This document shows, piece after piece, positions 10,781 to 24,802 of a DNA stretch of 64,000 bases (position 1 is its first letter; each line of letters starts with the position of its first letter). The stretch comes from Vitis vinifera. Taxonomy: Eukaryota; Streptophyta; Magnoliopsida; Vitales; Vitaceae. The position numbers were made by a program, and so were the translations under genes. The stretch is from contig NC_081812.1 in assembly GCF_030704535.1 (NCBI RefSeq), positions 19,934,501 to 19,998,500 of the forward strand, in the 5' to 3' direction. The notes below the pieces were generated by a model. That model was not told the DNA's origin. It ran no database searches and saw only the letters and a program-made list of their open reading frames with translations.

Positions 10781-13700
10781 TATATAGCCAAAAAGTACAG
10801 ATGGGTATTTAGAGAGAGAGAGATGCATTGTAAGTATGAGGAGGTCAGGGAACGAGTGAGATTCGGTTGGCTTTCAAGCAAACCCATTACTTTTTTCCAA
10901 CGATTCCTTATGAAGGATTGGAATGCAAGCCTGGAACCACAGAATTTGCGCTTCACCCCCCTTTTTTTCCCCTTTATTTTCTTCCCTTTCGTCATTATTT
11001 TTTCCTCTCCCCTTTATTTTCTTTCTTACACTGTCACACTTTTAATTCAATGTTCAATTAAATACGCCTTTAAAATCAAAGGTTTAGTTACAATAGCATC
11101 CAGCTTTTCGCTAATAGGTATTGTATTAGACGCTTACTCAACCTGTTCATGTGCAGTTGACCCACTCAACCCCTTGGTCACTTGTGGGATGTGCCATAAC
11201 CCAGAAATCACGCCGCTTCCATACATGATCCAATTATTTGATTACTATCTTATTGCCTACCCAATCATTGGGTTCGGTAAAGCCACAAAATAATCCCACC
11301 ATCCCCATCACACCTGAAATTGGATTTTTCCATTAAGCTTGTCGACAGTCGACAGTCGACTAGAGTGAATTCCTTATGTAAAAAGAATCAAATTCTCGTT
11401 AAGGGGTGCAGTGCAATTAAGTGTATTATTTATACCCTTTGCCTTGTGACATATACTTGGAATTACTTGTAGCAGTGCCACATTCCTAGCCCTAGTGTCT
11501 GCATTATTAACAACACTATTCCAATTTGTTTTCTACTTTTCTTATGTATTAAATTAATAAATTCCCACATGGGGAAGTACAACAACTTCATTAGTCATTT
11601 ACCTTTGCCTCACATGTTCACACTACCTCGTTCTTTCATCCATTGGAATCAACGGCATGACGTCGGCTACGATCACTCCATCAAATATGTACCAATCCAA
11701 GTCAACTTTTTAATATTTAACCTAATTACTTGGTAGCATTATATCTCCTTAATTACGTAAATATGAGTCCCTTAAATTTAATATACCTTTTTAACTCGTT
11801 ATTTGATTATAACTTTCTGTAACGTTGTTTTTGAGAATCCAATTTAGAGAATTTATTCAAAGAGAGAAGCTTTAATTTCTCTCTTCGAGACAATGTGATT
11901 AGATACCATAAACCATATGTTGTCCAGTTATATATACACAAGTTGACTAATACAAACCAGGCAGCGACATGCCTCTTTGAACATGTTATTATGATAAACT
12001 CAAGAGCAGCCGAACATGTTGCTACATGGAGGTCAACTGCCTCCTTTCATAAACACAACATCCCCTTTAGCACTGAAACAGCCAATTCTTCTCGTAACTG
12101 ACTGATTAGTCATGTTGGCTTGAATTAAACTAGAGTTTTATAGAGTTTACTCATTCAAAAATTTAAGTTGACTGTTTCCATTCTCTATTTATGTCAAGGC
12201 TAATGGCGAATTTATTAAGTGTCACTAATTAAAGTAGCCTAATTCTCAAGCAAAGGGTGCATTAATTTGGAAACCTTTTGTGCCAGTTGAGCTGCAAGCT
12301 AATGAATGATTGAGTAAACCATATAAACTGTATATGTGTCTAGGTGAGGTGTAATGCAGTGGAGATTCTTAGCGTAAGGAAATATGTAGGAGAGGAGGTT
12401 GTGAGAGGCACGCAATGGGCAAGCTAGCTAGGCAAGGCAATGTCTGTAGATAGATTGCATAAGCAAAGCATCCTTTCAATTGCCTTTTCTCAAAATTCGT
12501 TCTCTCATTTTTGTTCTGGGGTTTGGTTGGTGGGCTTGGATTAGGAGCTTCCATGTTTTCTCATTTCTTTCTAATTAATTTTCTAATATCTTCCTCTACA
12601 ACTTCACTACTTCTCCACCATCCGGGCGACCCCATCTTAAAATTTATTATATGATTAGTAATGCTTTGAAAATATAGTTTGTTAGGTGAGCTTGAAAGAT
12701 CATGGAGATCAAGCATGCCAGCAGTGAGATACTAGGGCAAACAAAAAGAAATTACCAACTTATATTTATATTCTAACCAGTTCCAAACCTTCCAATAACA
12801 AGATATGAATGGGAAAAGGGAGAAGTTTTTGAGGAGACGAACCTAAGAAGGATATGAGCTAGCCTCATGATCAAAGAAATTTTGGAAATTTCAATAAATA
12901 AATAATAAATAAAACTTTATTTTTGGTTGTCATGTGGATTAAGAGGAAGGTGCGCTGGCTTGGAGTAAAATAAAAGGTGTCCTTGGAAGAGAGTATAAGT
13001 GATGCCAAGAATATGAGCAAAATGTATATACAAGCATGCGTGAAGTGTCACAGTAAACAAAAATATGACACAATAAAAAGGGAAATGGTACAAGAAGTCA
13101 TCTTTCAGTTGAAAAAACTAGTGGTAATGGTGGTATGGGTAGCAGTGGCAGTAGTGATGTTTTTGAGTAACCACTTTGGAAGTTACAACTAATACACACA
13201 CATGGGGCACATAACAAAGACAAATTGCCATCAGCTTGAACCTACAAAGGATAACGACCTTGAGCCTACTCCACCAAATATTTTGGTTGAGTCCATTCAC
13301 CTTTACATCTCATCTTATACTCTTCATTCACTCTAGTACTCCACTTGGGTCAACAGTCTGGGGCTTTGTTTATGTTAATTCCAGAGAAAAAAAAAGAGAG
13401 GAAGAAACAAAAGGGTCAATAGAGGGCACTGCATATGTGGAGAAGTGGGGCTTCCTTCATATCAGATGAGGAAGGCCACAGAGGAGTCCAAAAGTTGTGC
13501 TGAGGGAGCTACTGCTTGAATATGTGGCCGAATTATGGTCTTGAAATGAATTGATTTTAGTTTTTAATAAATATATCCATGAACTTGCATTTTTCTATAA
13601 AACAAAATTAATATGTTGAAAAATGCAGGTTTCATTAATTCAAAAATTAAAACCCTAAAAAATTGTTTACATTAGTTATGGTAAGAAATTGTAAGATGAT

Positions 13701-14330
13701 ATTTGGGAGATGGGATGCAAATGATCTATGTAAAAAAGGAAGCATGGGGAGCATGAGTTGAAGCATGACCAATAAATTGTCCATGCAGCTACACATTGGC
13801 ATCCTCCCCCACAGAAAAAGTAAAATGTACAGTTAGAAATCGGTGCAAACTTCATAAATAATGATTTGGATGGAGCTATGGCCATTCCCTGGACACCACA
13901 TTTGCATACCCAATAAAGTCAGGCTTCAAATTAATGAGATCATACTACAAGCGTGGAGGTTCTTGATGGCATCCTCTGTACAACCCATTTTCGTGCTAAT
14001 CACGATTATCGGGAAAAAAAAATGGTGGGTTCGCTAAGAAGACCGATATGTGCCAAAAAAAAAGAAGGGGTGTTTCCAGCTGAGTCCAGTGATGCATTCC
14101 ATATTTGAAAGTGTCGTGTCCGGACGGTTACGTGGTATATATCTATCCTTGGAGAATGAATGAGCCCAGTGTGTTACATCTCATTCACAGCCAAGTTGCC
14201 TGTCAAAGGTCAAGGCCTAATCATGATTATCAAATTATAATTCGGAATCTAATGAACACAAATAGAAACTAAATGGATTTGATATATTAAGCTAAAACTG
14301 AAGCGAACAAAAATACAAAAGGTAGCTACA
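10781..14330. other. Intergenic DNA, no gene recognised
   Basis: Several open stretches overlap on opposite strands without domains or splice continuity. Three abutting SalI-like GTCGAC hexamers (GTCGACAGTCGACAGTCGAC) occur at about 11340-11360. Nothing else stood out. Confidence 0.6.
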
Positions 14331-14873
14331 TGTCACAAGTTGATCCAAATGAGCCTCCCCATGGCCTTATATAGGGCCAGGAAGCTTCTGGAGACTCCTA
14401 GAATGGGAAGAGTGTGGAAGGTTCTAGAGAAGTCTGGAGGAGTCCACACAATTCTACACTATGGTGGAAGGCACAAGAGGAGTCCGGGGCTTTCTAGAGA
14501 AGTCTAGAAGACTCTTGTATATACTTGTATATAGGCTTGTAACTAGAAAGATGTAGGACATTCTAGAATAGTCTTGAGATGTAAGGAACCCTCCAAGGTT
14601 CCAGAGAGTTCCATTGGTGCCTATAAATAGGTGAGGGCCTCATTTGGCCAAGGCACCAAGCAAGTGAGCATCCAAACACTTGTAAAGGTTTCCTTGAGTT
14701 AGTGAAAGCTTCCATTCTTTCAAGAGTTGCCTACCAAGCTTCTTAAGTTTTTGAGTTGCAAGTGTCTTAGCCTAGCAAGCTAAGCATTGGGGAGCAAGAC
14801 TGACTTAGCAAGATCAAGCGTCTTGGCTTGTCTAAGTGCCGCACGAGCTTAGTGAACGACTAAGTCCGTGACA
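14331..14873 (+). mobile_element. Probable solo LTR (or TRIM remnant)
   Basis: The stretch begins TGTCAC and ends GTGACA, a perfect 6-bp inverted terminus of the TG...CA kind. It is 543 bp long. A clear TATA box (CTATAAATAG, 14621-14630) is followed by an R/U5-like region. The U3 part repeats a TCTAGAGAAGTCT phrase (about 14421 and 14491). No second copy, primer-binding site or coding region is found on either side, so it would be a recombined solo LTR. I could not find a clean target duplication: the flanks are CTACA and TACAG. Plus orientation is taken from the TATA box. Confidence 0.55.
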
Positions 14874-17800
14874 TACAGCAGAAATAAAGCTTTTAAGAAG
14901 AAAAAAGGTGAGTGAAAATTTGAGCCAGGCATGTACCTCGAGGACTAATAATTAATGCTCAACGCTAACACTACGATCATATGTCAAATCCCAAACTATA
15001 ACTACTTGAAGATCTTTAACTTAAGTCGTCATATCCGTCTGACCAAATGGATGGGTCCCCACCAGGCCGTGGATATACAATGCTTGTGGCAGCAACACCA
15101 ACTAAACCCATAATAAAAACTAAAAAATCCAGCCCGTTCACAGCATTTCAGGTGGTGGGACCGTGGGAGGGTTCGGCCAATCCGCACAGCCAGCAGCAGA
15201 TAGCTACTATGCAAGGGAGATATTTTATATATCTTGAATCTTACAGATAAGATTTTGTAAATAGGTCTGGAAATATTCGAATTTCTTAGTTTCTCCGCCA
15301 TTTTTGGCAAGCAAACAAAGGCTTTAGTAGGGATTTTTATTTGGGTAGAATTCCAACTTCCATTTACAAAACCATTGTTTGGTTGATTTCCTTCCCCATG
15401 AGTTTGGAAAATTGGAATGGTACCTTAGTTCAATAATTATGTCCAACCAAATTTTATTTTTTCTTTCTCTTTCATATTTTTTTTATGCCAGGGGCAATGC
15501 AAGGTGGAAAGTTGAAGATGAAGGTTGTTAGGATGTCATTTTAGATGTTTGATATGTGGGAATGGATTTATTAATCATTTTTTCATCTATTCTCGTACTT
15601 GGATAATTCCCCTTCAAGTGATCATAAGAAATAAAATAGAAATTTAGTCCACATAAAATAAAAATTTTCAATTGATTTTTGATTTTATAAAAAAAAAAGT
15701 TACAAATTTAATTTGTACAATATAAACTAAATTAATTACAATAGTATTAAAATCAATTTTGTAATTATAAATAAATTTAAAAATAAATTATGCATTTTTA
15801 ATAAAATATTAATAGCAATATTATAATAAACTCATAAATTATATTTTTTTATAAATATATTACAAAAATATGTATATTAACACTCTCATAAAAACATAAT
15901 TGATTTATTTTGATAAAAACAAGAATAATACTATTTTAATTGAAATGAATATAAAAACAAATGAAATTTAGGTATAAATGAGTCAATATGTACATTTAGC
16001 AATCATTTCCAGATAATGTATTATAAAATTTTTTATTTAGTCTATAGATAATTAATTACTTTTTTAATTCTAAATTATTCAAAGTATTAATCATATTCCA
16101 CTTAATTTAAAATTTATTTATTATTTGATAAAATTCAAAAAATATAATTATATGTATAAAAGAACAATAAATTTATGAGTCATATGTATTAGCTTTTGTC
16201 CATTATTTTTTGTAAATATATATTAATTTATTTATTTTTATCATAGAAAACAAAATATTTATTCCCATTTTCCTTTCCATATGACAAAATATGCTTTTAT
16301 TATGTTTGATTTAGTTTATAGACAAAGTGTAAGGCAAGGCACCAACCTTTAGTGTTGCTTTCTAAACATCTTTGCTAGCTTTTTTTAGTGGGTACTGGGT
16401 ATTGGGATAATGAGGCGAAAGCTCCAGGTTACCAGTCTTTTATGGGACATGAAAGTTGCACCTCCCAAAGAGTCTGCTGGGGTACCAATCCAGCTTCAAT
16501 TTATACAAATTTAGATAATTTTATCTGGAATTTGGATAAGAATTTTTTTTTTCCGTGTCTTTGAGATTAATAACCAAAGAATTTGATTTTGTTAAAGGGT
16601 TTAACTACATTATAGAAATATATCTTTTTTTTTTTGTTTTAGTATTTATGAAAAATGCATCATCAAAGAAGTGGTATCATGTATATGTTTTTAGACTCAA
16701 TTATTTGTTTCATAATCCCATTTATTTATACTTTTATATCATAATTTTATTTTTTTGTATCCTCATTCGATGATTTAGATCTTACCATACATATTTAACC
16801 GTCTAAATATTTTATTTCATAGATACTACTAGTTTAAGCATTTTTCTCGTTAAAATGCAATAAGATCTTGAAAAAAAAAACGTTCTATTCATTGCCAATT
16901 GCCTTGTAATTTGTAGGTTTTGTTTGTAGTCATAGAATGAGTTATGGGTGGAATGTCATGTATCCTCAAAGTTACTTGTGTGGACTTGTAAGAAATGTTT
17001 TTTTATGGTTTCAAACATTGTTCTGGAATGATTAGACGATTTTTATTTTTTTTTTAGATTTTTTTAAAATACTTTTAATATTGATTTTAGAAAGTGTTCT
17101 TAGTTTTTTAATACTTATAATTTTTTAATATTTAAATATTAAATATTTCTTAAAATCACTGTCAAATCAAATGTACTTTTAATCTTATTTATAATATGAA
17201 CCAAAATAAAAAAACTTTCACCGAGCTAGGATTGCGAGAAAGACACGGAGAGGATGAAAAAGGTGGGCTCACAATTGGGAACGACCCATTGAACCAGAAT
17301 AATTGAATAAAGAGTTTTCACAATTCTACCTTTTGATTATGAATTTTGTTTGTTTAGAGGGAATAATTGAAGTGGGTTTTGGACACAGAGGCCCAAACTG
17401 TTAAGGCTGGATTTGAATTGTTTGGAGAGAAGCCCAAGCAGTGGAGGTGGGCCTGTACTAGTAAATCCTGATTCCTCCAGAAGGTTCATAACATTAATGA
17501 ATGGTATAATCCTTTAAGAGTTATATTCATAGGTATAATGAATGGTTGATCCTGTCAAGTGTTTTTAAGAGTGAGAATACCAAATAAAATGGAAAGCAAG
17601 CCTTTGTTTCCTTCCTCCATATAACATTGGTCTGAGAGTTTCTATTGTTAAATTGCTAACCATAATCAAATACAGGTTTGTTACAGATAAGAGCGAAGTT
17701 GGGAGTGTCTTGAGATGGACAAGTGCCATAATGTTGTGCGCCACAAAGTAGTGCACATGGATGGGTTCCAAGTTCACAACTGGAGGTTGACACAGTTATA

Positions 17801-20640
17801 GCCAATGGGTATAATTCATTTGGTTTAGAAAAATTTTCAAATCTGTTCCTAAAAATGTGGTCTCTCTAGAGGCCTTTTCCAACGTGTTGACTAGTCCCAA
17901 ACGCATCACATGTCACCTAGATGGGCTCCATGCTGCCAACTTAGCCATGAATTTAGATTATATTTGTAGAGGACCCGTGGGTCAATTCACAAAAGCAGTT
18001 TGGACAATCTTGTGTAATAAGATATGAAATGGATCTGGTCATCCTAATTTTTAGATTGAAGCCTTGTGTTCTGGTTTTTAACTGTCATTATGCACAACAT
18101 CAAACCATATACGTAATGTACTCACTGTCGTTTCTGCTCTTTTAAGCAACATAGTAATTAGTTCATGCCAGACTGACCGTATACATGACTGGAAGCTTAA
18201 CTAATTGAACTCTTCCAGCTCATAAGATTAATCATTCCCGAGAGACTGTAAGTGCCAAATTCAAACTTCATACAGTGAAATTCATATTTACCTAGAGTGA
18301 AAACTTCCCCCCCTGCACTAAAATTTGGAAACAAAACAGTTCAAAAATTCAATTATTGAAGTTAGAAAAGACCTCCTTCATACTTTGTAAAGCTTAAAAA
18401 TTTAAAATCAAACCTTATCAGAATGCAATCATTTTTGTATGGATATCTTGTGCGATTCCTCCTTGTTAACTGGTGAACATCGCTCGCATACTTGGTTGAA
18501 AGCTTAAAATATCCCCAGCCAAGATCATATTTAAGGCTCCTGTTGTGGTATATAGGTTTTTTATTTTTTTTTTGCTTACCAAATTGTAGATGCCACGCTT
18601 TAATTAAGCTGTGTTTACTTATGAACATAGGAAGGATATCGTGGTGCTGTCCCACATTTCTGTCTCATGTGGAAAACTCAGCTTTGAAAAAGATTGGGTT
18701 GCATCTCTTGATGTATTGATGGAACTAGGCGTTGGTACAAACTAGCTTTGGTTCTATTGCCTCTGATGATTTGAAATTTTTTTACCTTCTTTCGTACTGA
18801 TGCACATGAAGAAACCTTGGCTTTTCTCCATACAATGCTAGATATTATATGGGAGATACCCAAGATTGATAGACTGAGATTCAGTCATGTGAGCGGTGTA
18901 AGCCGATCCCTCTTGTTTTTCCAAAACACTCTAGAAATACGACAATATCATCATGATCAAATTGAATCCTTCTTCCAATAAATTCAGTCACATTTCTCTA
19001 AGGTTCTATAAAATTCAAAACGTTTCTACCTTATACTTCGAATTATCATCACCAAATAAATCATAATTAATGGTAATCTCTATCCATATTGTAACATCAG
19101 TTCTTTTTTAAGGCATGTGTCCAAGTGGTGCTCATCCAAAAAGAGACTTGAGTAACTCATACACTTAGAGAGTTGAAAGGATCCTAATCCGTAGATCGAG
19201 TAGAGAATTGGGTTGATACTTGATATAAATGAAAATGAGAATGATGGGTCAAAAAGTGAAGGTGGTGAGCTTGTGACGGGGATGGTCCCTCACCACTACT
19301 CAAAGTGGATTGGTTCCAGCTGTGAATTACTGATTGTGTCTGACCAATCAGAGAGCCAGCCTGGTCTTTGCTTTCCTATTGCCCCCACCTTCTCCATGCA
19401 CGAGATTCTTGCCACTCTGCAAGCCCCATCTCTCCATCCTACAATTACGCTATTTTCCTCACACACCCATCATCAATGCTTCCCTCTTTTTCTAAATCAA
19501 TTGCCTCACATGTCTCTATTCTTTTTTGTTGGTTTTCTTGTTAATTAGGCCATATATATATCTCCATCAATCTCTCCTTTCAAGCTTCAGGTTTACTCTG
19601 AATTGAAAAACTTGTCAAACACTTCTTCTGTTTATGGCTTCGCTATAGAATCACTAGTACGCCCAAAAACAATCGACTAATTGGAGTTGCTATTACTCAA
19701 AAGGTTGAATTTTCTTTCTTTCTTTATTTTTTTCCCTTTTTGAAAAAGGCACCACATCATGATAATGATTCAAAACTGCGTCTTAGCTTTTGCCTAACAT
19801 ATAGGGACAAAATGGGAGTGATTGAATGGCAAGAATTTGTGGTAGGGGCATGATGAACCTTAGTGAATGTCAGACAAAACTCTTACTATTTTACTATTAT
19901 TTTGGACAACGTCTTCCCCTTGGGGACTCTTTACAATGTTTACATCAGCATCTTAACCAAAAACAACCGTACAAATAGTAATATAATTTGAATATTACGA
20001 GTGATTACTGCAGAGGATATGACTGGGAACACAATCCTTGGACGCCACACATTATTTTAGTATAAGAAGCTACAGCAGCACGATGGCCCCCCGGGTTGTT
20101 CTCTAAAACCCACAAACAATTGTACATCCCTAATAATATTCTAATCCGATGCTTGCTAGGATACATTATTTTATGAAAATGGGCCCTCTTCGCAGCTCTT
20201 TCTCATGATGCTCATCCTTCAACTACTTATCAACTCCAAATATTAGGATTTTCAGTGTTACATAGGAATTTTGAAACTAGAAAGACATATGTGGGGCAGT
20301 GGGTGCATATCCCTTCAGTAATGAACACAAAACAAAATCGGTCACTTTCAGTAAAATGGAGAAGAAGTGGTAGAAAAGTACAAAGGCTATGTTCACACTC
20401 ATTGCACTACAACCACTATTGTTTCCAAATTAATTAGTGTGACATATATTCTGATAGTGTTTGCCTTAATGTCAAATGACCCAATCAATAATTACATTCA
20501 ATTGATAACATGAGCTGTTTATGTGTTCTAATCCAAGATTCCCCTTTATCGCATAAAACGTGGATAGGGAAAAAAAAAATTCTTTTCATTTCAGGTTCGT
20601 GCGTATTGGCGATGTAGAGAGTGCTGGCCGCGGCCAACAC
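14874..20640. other. Intergenic DNA, no gene recognised
   Basis: About 5.8 kb with only short unsupported open stretches. 15600-16320 is very AT-rich. 17060-17175 carries MITE-like text (ATTTTAGAAAGTGTTCTTAG, then TCTTAAAATCACTGTCAAA) without definable ends. Confidence 0.55.
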
Positions 20641-20669
20641 ATCATTGCCATCGATTGTATACTGTAACC

Positions 20670-20792
20670 CACGTGTCAACAGTAACCACATGATCATCAT
20701 TTTAATAGATGGATCTTTCCAGAGACTGACCCAAGATGACGAAGCCCACTCCTCAATCACGTTACGTGTCTCTTCTATATCCGGCACACGTG
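20670..20792. promoter_or_regulatory. G-box/ABRE cluster upstream of the aquaporin gene
   Basis: Two perfect CACGTG cores (20670-20675 in CCCACGTGTC and 20787-20792 in ACACGTGT) and a related TTACGTGTC at about 20762 lie 330-460 bp upstream of the TIP1 ATG. CACGTG bound by bZIP or bHLH factors mediates abscisic-acid and light responses. Function here is inferred from sequence only. Confidence 0.45.
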
Positions 20793-21122
20793 TAAATCAC
20801 ATGGCCGTTTAGTGGTGAACTTGCTTTGTTGTGTGAACAGTGATGGCCTATTCGTGGGCTAATTATGAAAACTTTTAATTGAAATAAAATTCAATATTAA
20901 ATATTTTGCAAACCGTCCACCAATCATTGTTCAAATAAATATTTATTTTATTGTTTTTGTTTACAGGGAAACCGGCTATAACCAGTTGTTAGGCTCATGA
21001 GACTTCCGATATAAGTGAGAGCCGGAGTGAGGAGTGGAGACCAGTTGTGGATACACGGTAGTAGCCCTTAGCAGCAGGGATTCTAGTTCTCCGCCGTTGA
21101 TTTGATCTTTGATCAAACGACC

Positions 21123-21978
21123 ATGCCGATCCGCAACATCGCCTTTGGAAGGCCCGAGGAGGCGACTCGACCCGACGCTCTTAAAGCGGCGTTTGCTGAG
21201 TTTATATGTACCTTGATTTTCGTGTTCGCCGGCGAAGGTTCCGGCATGGCCTTTAACAAACTCACTGACAACGGTTCCACCACTCCCGCTGGCCTCGTTG
21301 CCGCCTCTCTGGCTCACGCATTCGCTCTCTTTGTTGCCGTCTCTGTAGGAGCCAACATCTCCGGTGGGCACGTCAACCCCGCAGTCACCTTCGGTGCCTT
21401 CGTCGGCGGTAACATCACCCTCCTCCGGGGCATCCTATACTGGATTGCTCAGCTTCTTGGGTCCACCGTAGCTTGCTTGCTACTTAAGTTTTCCACCAAC
21501 GGCATGGTAAGCTTAGCATTCCTCTAAGAGGTTCGTTATTTCCGTTACTTTGACAGTTGAGAGTTGTTAACAAAGATTTATTGGGTTGGGTTCCACTGTT
21601 TCGCAGACCACCAGCGCCTTCTCTCTGTCTTCAGGAGTGACAGTGTGGAACGCGTTTGTTTTCGAGATCGTGATGACCTTCGGGCTGGTGTACACAGTCT
21701 ACGCCACAGCCATTGATCCAAAGAAGGGCAATTTGGGAATTATTGCACCGATTGCCATCGGTTTTATCGTGGGTGCTAACATTCTGGCAGGTGGGGCCTT
21801 CGACGGTGCCTCAATGAACCCAGCAGTATCATTTGGGCCTGCCTTGGTGAGCTGGACCTGGACCAACCACTGGGTCTACTGGGCCGGGCCTCTGATCGGA
21901 GGAGGGCTTGCTGGACTTGTGTACGAGGTCTTCTTCATCAGCCACACTCACGAGCAGCTCCCCTCCACAGACTACTGA
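21123..21978 (+). CDS. TIP1: Tonoplast intrinsic protein (aquaporin), TIP1 subfamily
   Basis: A 251-residue vacuolar-membrane water channel in two exons: 21123-21506 and 21607-21978, with a 100-bp intron (ATG|GTAAGC ... TCGCAG|ACC, phase 0). There are six membrane spans and two pore-loop NPA motifs at residues 85-87 ([12 protein letters not shown]) and 199-201 ([11 protein letters not shown]). The second NPA is followed by valine where most orthodox aquaporins have the filter arginine, and His65 is in the second span. This is the wide selectivity filter of TIP1 proteins, which pass water and often also urea or hydrogen peroxide. The start [20 protein letters not shown] and end HEQLPSTDY are family hallmarks, and the length equals that of Arabidopsis TIP1;1. 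An upstream in-frame ATG at 21102 would add seven residues and is rejected because the MPIR start is conserved. Paralogue number cannot be assigned. Confidence 0.96.
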
Positions 21979-24800
21979 GCTCATCAATCCATGAACAGTT
22001 CCGAGGCTTTTGTTTGATGTATTTATTTCTTTACAGGCTTGTTCATGTGTTTATTTCGTGATCGCTGATCTTTCCATCATCATCATCGTTGTTGCCCAGC
22101 AACGCTAGGTGTGGTTGTCTTATTCGATCGGCTCCTATTTAGTTTTTCCATGTTTCAGTTCCTTGCATTTTCAATTTTCGATCTTCTTTCTTAAAACCTT
22201 CTAATCTGGTAACCAGTAATTGGTCTTTAGAGTTGACCCACTCATAGTTCATTGGACGCGGTGACCCGGACGTGGGGTTGCTGTTATGAGGTTGGGTGTG
22301 CAAAATAATGGAGTAAATTTATGGCGTCAGTCACTATGAACCCCGTGATGAGCATGCCTATTATCACTCAGAAGGCCAAAAGAAAGAAAAAAAAAAAACC
22401 AGCTGGGTGCTTGATTTCTTGCCATACAGCTGTGATCATGGAGCAATGAGTGACATTATTACTGATTTAACACTAAACCAACTTTCGTTAATCTCCAAAA
22501 AGAATCTAAGCATTGTGTACCATTTACTTGTTTTCTTTCTCCTTTTTTGGTAAATTGGCTTTTTGGTCGTCTTTTCTTGGTTTATATATATTACAAACTA
22601 CAAAGGCACATGAGGGAACTAACCCTGTGCATGGGTAATATATAACATGTAGAGATTCCTATCAATCATGAATATGGAGAAGCAGGCCAGACATGTGAAG
22701 CTTTATCAGTGTTAGGTTCAGAACCCATGGCACCATACTTTCCAGGACCGGGCTCTTTCCTTTGTCCTTTCTTTTCCCTTTTTTTTATTTTTCAAAAAAA
22801 TGAACTTGTTTTTGCGTCCATCAGTTGTCAGGGAAAGCTGAAGCGTTTCACTCCTTGTCCCTCCTTTTCATTAATCCTCTCCACTTTGGATAGGTTGATG
22901 ACTGGTCCAGACACTACGCTCCATGCTACTATTATCACTACTTTATATATATGCATCATTTCTGTTTATATTGGGGCATATGTTATGTCCTAGCCGTTTG
23001 GAAAGCAAGGAAAAAAGAAAAAAGCAACAACTTTTTTTGAAATTTTGAGGAATGCATAATTATGCCCTCCAACAAGTGCTTGTCTTTACCATGGATCCAA
23101 ATATTTCTGTTAACTACTTGGAAGATGAATCAACGCTGTTTTGGAGCCTTAGCAATCAGAGTTTTACCTCAACAGGCTCTTTTGGAATGAGGGAGAAAGA
23201 GGGATGATTCCTTGATGCATTGATGCAAACAGGGAAATAAAAGCAGTAGAAAGGAGAGAGCGTCCCCATCTGCGCATCTAATGAGGATCACCAAAAGTGG
23301 AGGTTGGGTCCGACCACTTCCAATGTGTAGACGGTTTCAATGAATGTCATTAATTACGGGGGCTTCGGATAGGATTGCTTCGTTTGGAAAGTGACTTTTT
23401 ATCCCTGCCACGTGGGGCTGACCATATTGTTATAGCCTATTGACCATTGACCTGCATCAACTGTATATATATATATATTTTTTAGGTCTTTCTTTTCTTT
23501 GATAAGTTGTACGCAAATTATATTATTATCATCGTAGGCTCGATACATCATCAAGATATATTTTTTATGATTTTTGTTAGAGTTTGGTAACTGAATTCTA
23601 TTTGATATGACCTGAAAATTTGATGTATGACATATATGTTAAAGAAAAATTATTAGATTTTTTGGGGGTTTATAGCGGGTATGGACTCATATATATAGTA
23701 GTCACTTAATTCTCTCTTATTTTATATCAATTTTTGACCTAATGGATTTTTTCTTCTCTTCTATCTATAGTTTTTTGCATCTAGATTTTTCCACGAAAAT
23801 CTTTGTTCTTAATTTTTTTGTTGCTTATTCTCGTAGCAATTTTTTTTTTTTTAAAAAAAAATTATTTAAGTTGGATCAATTAGACAACTAGTAAATACTG
23901 TAGTCACAAAATATTTTGCAGAATCCAAGCTACTAAACTGGAGATCCAGACTTTTGGGTAAAAGAGTGTGAAAAATGGTGAGTTGAATGGATGAAGTTTA
24001 AAAGGGGTTTTGGTGGATTGGTGTCCAATAGGAAAAGACATCATGGGCCTAGGTCTGTGGGCACAACCACAAGCCTGCTCCTTGAAGTTCAGGTTTAATG
24101 AATTTAAATGGGCCACGAGTCCAAGGACCATCCAATTTGGGCCCCAAGCTTTCAATTCTAGTAACAGAGCTGGCTTTTGTCAGCCATAGTTAGATTATGC
24201 TGGCTAATAATATATAAAGCACTTTGTTAAGAGTATAGTATGTCATGCATATCAATTCATTCGACCATTTTCTCAGGAGACCCAAAGATCAAAAAGGCCA
24301 AAAAAAAAAAAAAAAAGCCTGAGGGGAAGAATATGTTAAGTGTGTGCAGTCGGCAGTCGGTGGAAACTAGAGACCGAAAGTCCAGAATTTGACGGCAACA
24401 ATATGATTAACACGTAAAATTGGAATCCCGCCCACCGTTCCCTGGCACATGGGTTTGATAGGTCAAAAGTAGCTAACCTTCAAAACGTAACACGCCACAT
24501 CATTCACGTGATAACTCCAGTCACTGTCTGTAGGAGTCCTAACCAATTCAAAACTTGGCGTGATCTTAGCTAGCAGCCTGGCTCAGAGTGGACAAGGTGG
24601 AACCCTATCCATTAGTCCAACTTGGTGCTCTGTTCCCAACTCACACAAAACAAATTTTCACCACAAATTACCCCCAGAAAATGTCGTAAAAGTACAAAAC
24701 GTCCCAAACAAACCTTTGAATACAAAGTGCCAAACCGTAATTTGACAATGTTTTGAAAGCAATACTCCAGCCGCCCAACACGGACGCGGAATCGTATATG
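21979..24800. other. Aquaporin 3' region and intergenic DNA
   Basis: The first few hundred bases after the stop would be the TIP1 3' untranslated region. No further gene was recognised. Short TA tracts occur near 23465, and homopolymer A/T runs at 23838 and 24300. Confidence 0.6.
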
Positions 24801-24802
24801 AT

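Noticed and set aside
10546-10995. Open stretches with Leu/Ser repeats upstream of the ZAT5-like gene
   Set aside because: They are translations of the CT-rich leader microsatellite.
20976-21371. Minus-strand open stretch across the aquaporin exon 1
   Set aside because: Antisense shadow of a codon-biased exon; no family resemblance.
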